Positions 5,067 through 8,637 of a stretch of 8,637 bases of DNA are shown one piece after another. How positions within the stretch are numbered: the stretch's first letter is position 1; each line of letters begins with the position of its first letter. The stretch lies in the NCBI GenBank assembly GCA_903827085.1, contig CAIKHC010000413.1, positions 1 to 8,637 of the forward strand, written 5' to 3'. A program made the translations under genes and the position numbers. This stretch comes from an uncultured Candidatus Nemicrothrix sp. Lineage in GTDB: Bacteria; Actinomycetota; Acidimicrobiia; Acidimicrobiales; Acidimicrobilacustridaceae. Under the pieces are notes generated by a model. That model did not search any database, had not been told where the DNA came from, and saw only the letters and a list, made by a program, of their open reading frames with translations.

Positions 5067-6251
5067 GTGAGAAAAATCTTTGGATTGTTCGCTGTTGCTG
5101 CGCTTTCAATCGGGTTGATCGCCGTCGCTGACCGCGCCTCGGCCTACGTCGAGTCGGCGGCAGTCGTGCCAAGTCCGAACGTCGGCAGTGACAGCAATGA
5201 CCTCTCCTCTGTTTCTTGCATCTCCACCACCTCATGCGTCGCTGTAGGTGGCTCATTCGACAACACCAATCTCGACGCCTTGGCGATGGCCTGGGATGGC
5301 ACTGCGTGGACAATTCTGTCCACCCCATCCGTAGCATCCTCGGACGACTCGCTCATGTCGGTATCTTGCTCTTCACCCACTTCGTGTGTCGCTGTCGGCA
5401 TCTACAGCAACGCTGGCACCGAGCAATCGTTGGCGATGTCATGGGATGGAAGTGCGTGGACGACTGCAGTCGTGCCGAGTGTCGGCGCCAATGACAATTT
5501 CCTTGAGTCCGTTTCATGCGTTTCAGCGACCTTCTGCGTTGCCGTCGGGGCCTCCTTTGATGGCGCGAAGTATCAGACTCTCGTCGCAACGTGGAATGGC
5601 AGTGCGTGGGCGATTGCCGTGAGCCCCAACGAGGGGCCTGACTCCAACCTCCTCACATCAGTGAGCTGCACGTCGGCAACGTCGTGCACCGCTGTTGGCG
5701 ATTATTACGACGGCCCATACCAGACAGACATCAAGACATTGGCAATGACATGGGACGGCACGCTATGGACGATCGTTCCCACACCGAACAACAATCCCGG
5801 GACAGACTCAAACCGCCTTTTGTCGGTTTCTTGCGTGTCTCCAACATCCTGCTTTGCGATCGGCACAACAACCTCTGAAACATTGGCAATGACATGGAAC
5901 GGCACGACTTGGACAATCCTCCTGAGCCCTAACCCCGCTGCTGAGAACTATTTGGAGTCGGTTTCGTGCGTGTCGAGCACTGAATGTGTTGTTGTTGGAG
6001 TGGGCGTTGACAACACGAATGTGGGATCGCCACTCGTGCTGACTTGGAACGGAACGATTTGGACGGAGCTCAGCGTTGCGGATGTCGGCACTGAGGACGA
6101 CATGCTTTCCGGCGTTTCTTGCGCCGCCAGTTATTCATGCATGGCCGTCGGGTACTCCGCGACAAACGGCCAGGATCAGACGTTGGCCGTGTCGCTTACT
6201 GGCCCCGTCCCGCCGTCCCCGGATCCCGTGGCTCCATCGTTCACTGGCTGA
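5067..6251 (+). CDS. Secreted seven-repeat beta-propeller-like protein with one cysteine pair per repeat
   Basis: The 394-residue protein starts with a signal peptide: basic RK, a hydrophobic core (residues 5-20) and a probable cut after ASA at 26. Seven repeats of about 50 residues follow, starting near residues 46, 96, 146, 196, 251, 296 and 346. Each has the form LxSVSCxSxTSCVAVG, a variable turn, TLAMTWDGTxWTI, then SPN. All 14 cysteines of the protein lie in seven C-x5-C pairs (51/57, 101/107, 151/157, 201/207, 256/262, 301/307, 352/358), as expected for a disulfide in every blade outside the cell. The last repeat lacks the W-[DN]-G-x-x-W strand, while residues 32-44 (AVVPSPNVGSDSN) match the tail of a repeat, suggesting the chain ends close the ring together. 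The tail is proline-rich, with no sorting signal or membrane anchor. The GTG start has AAAAGGG 6 bases upstream. Its ligand is unknown; a surface or extracellular binding role is inferred. Confidence 0.9.
   Translation: MRKIFGLFAVAALSIGLIAVADRASAYVESAAVVPSPNVGSDSNDLSSVSCISTTSCVAVGGSFDNTNLDALAMAWDGTAWTILSTPSVASSDDSLMSVSCSSPTSCVAVGIYSNAGTEQSLAMSWDGSAWTTAVVPSVGANDNFLESVSCVSATFCVAVGASFDGAKYQTLVATWNGSAWAIAVSPNEGPDSNLLTSVSCTSATSCTAVGDYYDGPYQTDIKTLAMTWDGTLWTIVPTPNNNPGTDSNRLLSVSCVSPTSCFAIGTTTSETLAMTWNGTTWTILLSPNPAAENYLESVSCVSSTECVVVGVGVDNTNVGSPLVLTWNGTIWTELSVADVGTEDDMLSGVSCAASYSCMAVGYSATNGQDQTLAVSLTGPVPPSPDPVAPSFTG
5202..6203 (+). repeat. Seven ~150-base internal repeats encoding SVSC...WNG units
   Basis: The repeats are clear in protein but diverged in DNA. 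The spacing is exactly 150 bases between the first four units, then 165, 135 and 153 by cysteine position. Only short stretches such as ATGGGATGGCA or TGGAATGGCA recur, so the array is old rather than recently expanded. Confidence 0.8.
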
Positions 6252-6276
6252 GCCATACTTCGCTTCGGTCATGGCT
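6251..6276. terminator. Candidate two-way terminator between convergent genes
   Basis: AGCCAT (6251-6256) and ATGGCT (6271-6276) pair across a 14-base loop that fills the 17-base gap between the propeller stop codon and the DoxX stop codon. Hairpins placed this way often end transcription from both sides. The stem is short and there is no T-run. Confidence 0.35.
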
Positions 6277-6745
6277 TCGGTGAATGAACCGCTTGGCTCC
6301 TTGCCACCATCCATGCCAACCAGATGAACACGAACTGAAACGGCAGACGCGCCCACGACACCGTGCGTTCGCCGAAGTTTCGATCGCGCCAGTCCCACAC
6401 CATGTAGAGATTCGCTGGGTACACCGCGATCAAAACCACAATGGCAGCGAGTGCACCGATGCGCCGGGTGCGGCGAATGATCAGCAGAGGTCCGACCAAA
6501 AGTTCGGCAACACCGCTGGCGTAGGTCCAGAAACGCTCGGACGGCCCCAGCCACGGCGGAACAATGGCGTCGAAGAAACTTGGGTTGACGAAATGCATGA
6601 CGCCAGCAACGGTCATGAACACGCCGAGAGCGATTGCTATGGGCCCCCACACCGGAGAGTAGGCAACGTCATGCCCCTCAACCGACTTGGGTTTCCTGCG
6701 AATCGAACCGATCGGACGATGTGAATCAGCAGCATCGCTGGCCAT
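6269..6745 (-). CDS. DoxX family membrane protein
   Basis: The 158-residue protein has four predicted membrane helices (about 33-50, 73-90, 96-114 and 132-147) after a 30-residue polar N-terminus. The stretch MHFVNPSFFDAIVPPWLG (50-67), followed by FWTYASGVAELLVGPLLI and VYPANLYM (108-115), is typical of DoxX/DoxX-like proteins (HF-x-P-x-F-F-x-x-IVPP, then SG-x-x-E). DoxX was named for a subunit of an archaeal thiosulfate:quinone oxidoreductase; most bacterial relatives are uncharacterised, and some are linked to redox stress or membrane quinone chemistry. The ATG at 6745 is 6 bases after a TACGCT -10, so a leaderless transcript is likely. The gene is divergent from the DUF35-thiolase operon (98 bases between starts) and converges with the propeller gene. 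Confidence 0.88.
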   Translation of the reverse strand: MASDAADSHRPIGSIRRKPKSVEGHDVAYSPVWGPIAIALGVFMTVAGVMHFVNPSFFDAIVPPWLGPSERFWTYASGVAELLVGPLLIIRRTRRIGALAAIVVLIAVYPANLYMVWDWRDRNFGERTVSWARLPFQFVFIWLAWMVARSQAVHSPKP

Positions 6746-6751
6746 AGGGCA

Positions 6752-6757
6752 AGCGTA
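6752..6757 (-). promoter_or_regulatory. -10 box (TACGCT) of the DoxX-family gene
   Basis: On the minus strand TACGCT is followed by TGCCCT (6 bases) and ATG at 6745. It fits TAnnnT with leaderless spacing. There is no Shine-Dalgarno sequence or clear -35. Confidence 0.55.
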
Positions 6758-6830
6758 GAGCCGACCCTGAAAGATTGTCCGACCAGGGAGAGATTTCCCT
6801 GAGGAATCGGGCCCCCTCTCCCGGCACCAC

Positions 6831-6836
6831 TACATT
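6831..6836 (+). promoter_or_regulatory. -10 box (TACATT) of the DUF35-thiolase operon
   Basis: TACATT is followed by GCAGAAC (7 bases) and GTG at 6844. This placement supports the GTG as the true start and a leaderless operon message. No -35 is recognisable upstream. Confidence 0.6.
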
Positions 6837-6843
6837 GCAGAAC

Positions 6844-7293
6844 GTGACAACCACAGAACGAATTCCTGCGGTCGAGGGGTGGTTCACCACCTCCGAGCCC
6901 TACACCCTCATTGGCGCCAAATGCACTGCGTGCGGAACCGTTGTGTTCCCGCCCCGGTCTGGCTCTTGCCCCAGTCCTGACTGCGATGGCACCGACCTCG
7001 AGCCCACTCCCCTCTCCCGCAAGGGAAAGGTGTGGTCCTACACCGAGAACCATTACGCACCGCCGCCCCCCTACGTGGCCGCCGACCCGTTCGAGCCCTA
7101 TGCGCTTGCGGCAGTCGAACTCGAAGCCGAGGGCATCGTGATTCTTGGGCAGGTTGCGAAGGGCGTCATGGCCGCTGACCTTTCTATTGGTCAGGAAGTC
7201 GAAGTCGATCTGCAGGTGCTGTACCGCGACGACGAAGGTGTCGACCACTGGATCTGGACATGGGCACCTTCCGCCCCGAAAGGCGCGAAGTAA
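6844..7293 (+). CDS. DUF35 Zn-ribbon/OB-fold protein, thiolase partner
   Basis: The 149-residue protein has the DUF35 layout. A short N-terminal helix region (IPAVEGWFTTSEPYTLIGAK) precedes a rubredoxin-like zinc ribbon with C27-x2-C30 and C42-x4-C47, then an OB-fold domain (about 55-145; GKVWSYTENHYAPPPP, then PYALAAVELEAEGIVILGQV). DUF35 proteins bind acyl-CoA and act as obligatory partners of Ltp-type thiolases and MaoC hydratases; the best-known case is the ChsH2 DUF35 domain with the Ltp2 aldolase in steroid side-chain removal. No MaoC domain is fused here. I start it at GTG 6844 because a TACATT box lies 7 bases upstream and homologues begin close to this point; an upstream in-frame TTG at 6775 precedes the promoter. 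Its stop (TAA, 7291-7293) shares one base with the ATG of the thiolase, so the two are translationally coupled and probably form a complex. Confidence 0.92.
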   Translation: MTTTERIPAVEGWFTTSEPYTLIGAKCTACGTVVFPPRSGSCPSPDCDGTDLEPTPLSRKGKVWSYTENHYAPPPPYVAADPFEPYALAAVELEAEGIVILGQVAKGVMAADLSIGQEVEVDLQVLYRDDEGVDHWIWTWAPSAPKGAK

Positions 7294-8495
7294 TGGCAAC
7301 TGAACGTGATCTCGTCGTCCTCGGTGCAGGCATGCACCCATGGGGCAAGTGGGGAAAGAACTTCGTCGACTACGGACTCGTTGCCGCCAAGGCTGCACTT
7401 GCCGATGCCGACGTTGCCTGGCGCGACATTGAATTCGTCGCCGGTGCCGACACCATTCGTAACGGCTATCCCGGCTTTGTTGCTGGCTCCACGTTCTCCC
7501 AGGCAATGGGCTGGACAGGCGCACAGATTTCTTCTTCGTACGCCGCGTGCGCTTCAGGCGCACAAGCAATGCAGTCAGCACGCGCGCAGATCCTTGCGGG
7601 CTTTGCCGATGTCGCCATGGTGATTGGCGCTGACACCACGCCGAAGGGTTTCTTCGCTCCGGTAGGCGGCGAGCGCAAAGAGGATCCCGATTGGCAGCGT
7701 TTCCACCTGCTTGGCGCAACCAACCCGGCATTCTTTGCATTGAATGCGCGCCGTCGCATCGACGTGTTCGGCGACACTGTCGAAGACTTCGCCATGGTGA
7801 AGGTCAAGAACTCCAAGGCTGGCGTTGCCAACCCCTATGCGCGTTTCCGCAAAGAGTTCACGCTTGACGATTTCGCCGGATCGCCGATCGTTTCGGATCC
7901 GCTGCGACTTCTCGACATTTGTGCAACCTCCGACGGTGCAGCTGCAGTCATCATCTGCACGCCTGAGTACGCCATGAAGAAGCTCGGAACACTTGAAGGC
8001 ACCGTGCGTATTCGTGCAGTGGCCAACACCACGCCGACCTACCCGCAGGTTCGCCTTGAACTTCCCGACATCGCCACCGACTCCAACGCAGTTGTGCAAG
8101 CACCGGCGCTTGGTTTCAAAGATTCGATTGCGCATAACGCGTACGAACAAGCCGGACTTGGTCCGGAAGATGTTTCGTGTGCAGAGGTCTACGACCTTTC
8201 CACCGCGCTCGAACTCGACTGGTACGAGAACCTCGGATTCTGCGCCGAAGGTGAAGGTGCACGACTTGTGCGTGACGGCGTCACCGCACTCGGTGGTTCG
8301 AAGCCGGTCAATGCATCGGGCGGTCTCGCCTCATTCGGCGAAGCCATTCCCGCACAAGCCATTGCTCAGGTGTGTGAACTTACGTGGCAGTTGCAAGGAC
8401 GCAGCGATGGCCATCAGGTCGAAAACGCCAAGGTTGGACTTGCTATTAATCAAGGCCTGTTCGGCCATGGTTCCTGCACGATCCTGTCGGTCTGA
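7293..8495 (+). CDS. Thiolase-fold lipid-transfer protein (SCP-x/Ltp type), probable DUF35-dependent C-C lyase
   Basis: The 400-residue thiolase-fold protein is collinear with the thiolase part of human SCP-x. The nucleophile C86 is kept in AACASGA (84-90). Later landmarks are recognisable but altered: SCP-x VELHDCF is AEVYDLS here (Y300, D301), INPSGGLISKGHP is VNASGGLASFGEAIP (339-353), and VALQHNLG is VGLAINQG (381-388). The catalytic histidine of GHP is therefore Glu350, and the QHN motif is also lost. Such changes are known in Ltp2-like aldolases that cleave beta-hydroxyacyl-CoA by a retro-aldol reaction with a DUF35 partner. The gene overlaps the DUF35 gene by one base (TAATG), which strongly supports this pairing. 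The substrate is not visible; steroid or other branched acyl-CoA is plausible. An in-frame ATG at 7260 lies inside the DUF35 gene and is an unlikely start. A second thiolase follows after 69 bases. Confidence 0.92.
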   Translation: MATERDLVVLGAGMHPWGKWGKNFVDYGLVAAKAALADADVAWRDIEFVAGADTIRNGYPGFVAGSTFSQAMGWTGAQISSSYAACASGAQAMQSARAQILAGFADVAMVIGADTTPKGFFAPVGGERKEDPDWQRFHLLGATNPAFFALNARRRIDVFGDTVEDFAMVKVKNSKAGVANPYARFRKEFTLDDFAGSPIVSDPLRLLDICATSDGAAAVIICTPEYAMKKLGTLEGTVRIRAVANTTPTYPQVRLELPDIATDSNAVVQAPALGFKDSIAHNAYEQAGLGPEDVSCAEVYDLSTALELDWYENLGFCAEGEGARLVRDGVTALGGSKPVNASGGLASFGEAIPAQAIAQVCELTWQLQGRSDGHQVENAKVGLAINQGLFGHGSCTILSV

Positions 8496-8552
8496 GCCCA
8501 GCATTGTCTCGCCGATAACCTCGACGTAACCGTTCTGATCACAATTAACTCC

Positions 8553-8558
8553 GAGGAG
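8553..8558 (+). promoter_or_regulatory. Shine-Dalgarno site of the partial thiolase gene
   Basis: GAGGAG lies 6 bases before the ATG at 8565, so this gene is translated from a leadered message. The 69-base gap before it shows no terminator and no clear promoter, so read-through from the DUF35-thiolase operon is likely. Confidence 0.75.
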
Positions 8559-8564
8559 TCCCCT

Positions 8565-8637
8565 ATGGCTGAGGCCTACATCATCGATGCCGTTCGCACC
8601 CCAGTTGGTCGTCGTGGCGGCGGTTTGTCCGATGTGC
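8565..8637 (+). CDS. Acetyl-CoA acyltransferase (thiolase), N-terminal fragment
   Basis: Only 24 codons are in the window. They read MAEAYIIDAVRTPVGRRGGG followed by LSDV, the standard N-terminus of degradative FadA-type and biosynthetic thiolases (xYIIDAVRTPxGRxxGxLxxV). Thiolases cleave beta-ketoacyl-CoA with CoA, or condense two acetyl-CoA; which applies cannot be told from this fragment. The gene follows the atypical His-less thiolase in the same direction, so a conventional thiolytic step may complement the unusual one in one acyl-CoA pathway. The gene is cut by the window edge, not truncated in nature as far as can be seen. Confidence 0.9.
   Translation, partial: MAEAYIIDAVRTPVGRRGGGLSDV

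Noticed and set aside
6775..6843. Longer DUF35 protein from TTG 6775
   Set aside because: It would begin upstream of the TACATT -10 and add 23 residues without family support.
6637..7740. 367-codon minus-strand frame across the DoxX start, the DUF35 gene and part of the thiolase
   Set aside because: Long by chance in GC-rich DNA; its product is Arg-rich and resembles no family, whereas three real genes occupy the same DNA.
7575..8150. 191-codon minus-strand frame inside the thiolase
   Set aside because: Antisense shadow of a well-conserved thiolase; no promoter or ribosome site.

Overview
The window looks like chromosomal DNA of an actinobacterium, most likely an aquatic Acidimicrobiia-type lineage. 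The clues are a xanthorhodopsin/actinorhodopsin-like light-driven pump, a 13E12-type DUF222-HNH gene under an actinobacterial LexA box, a secreted SVSC/WNG-repeat propeller, an actinobacterial DUF1214 protein and a DUF35-thiolase pair. The lineage is an inference; no rRNA or marker gene is present. Most genes start 6-7 bases after a TAnnnT -10 box and lack a Shine-Dalgarno sequence, which is the layout of leaderless actinobacterial transcripts.

Layout. On the minus strand, positions 1-208 hold the 5' part of a DUF1643 gene with no normal start codon. It lies downstream of a DUF222-HNH endonuclease gene (258-1778) whose ATG sits inside a perfect LexA/SOS box that also touches its -10. A divergent four-helix membrane protein follows (1931-2482). 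Next, on the minus strand, come a DUF1214 protein (2496-3563) and, upstream of it, a microbial rhodopsin (3608-4333). Divergent from the rhodopsin is a micro-operon of two tiny membrane proteins (4562-4881) closed by a hairpin. Then come a secreted seven-repeat propeller (5067-6251), a convergent DoxX-family membrane protein (6269-6745, minus), and a plus-strand acyl-CoA operon: a DUF35 Zn-ribbon/OB protein (6844-7293), an SCP-x/Ltp-type thiolase overlapping it by one base (7293-8495), and the start of a second, conventional thiolase (8565 to the window edge).

How the genes work together. The rhodopsin carries the residues of an outward proton pump (D81, T85, E92, K218) and a Leu typical of green absorption, but a bulky Trp where xanthorhodopsin has the glycine that lets a carotenoid antenna dock. 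The DUF35-thiolase pair resembles the ChsH2(DUF35)-Ltp2 arrangement of steroid side-chain degradation; here the thiolase keeps its Cys but lacks the GHP histidine, which favours retro-aldol or another unusual C-C chemistry over ordinary thiolysis. The DUF222-HNH gene should be induced by DNA damage.

No intergenic stretch exceeds 300 bases; the longest is the rhodopsin/small-protein divergent region (4334-4561). I see no tRNA, rRNA, CRISPR array, insertion sequence or phage gene. I do not see a clearly new multi-gene system. The best candidates for new biology are the small-protein pair divergent from the rhodopsin, the His-less thiolase with its DUF35 partner, and the start codon embedded in a LexA operator.
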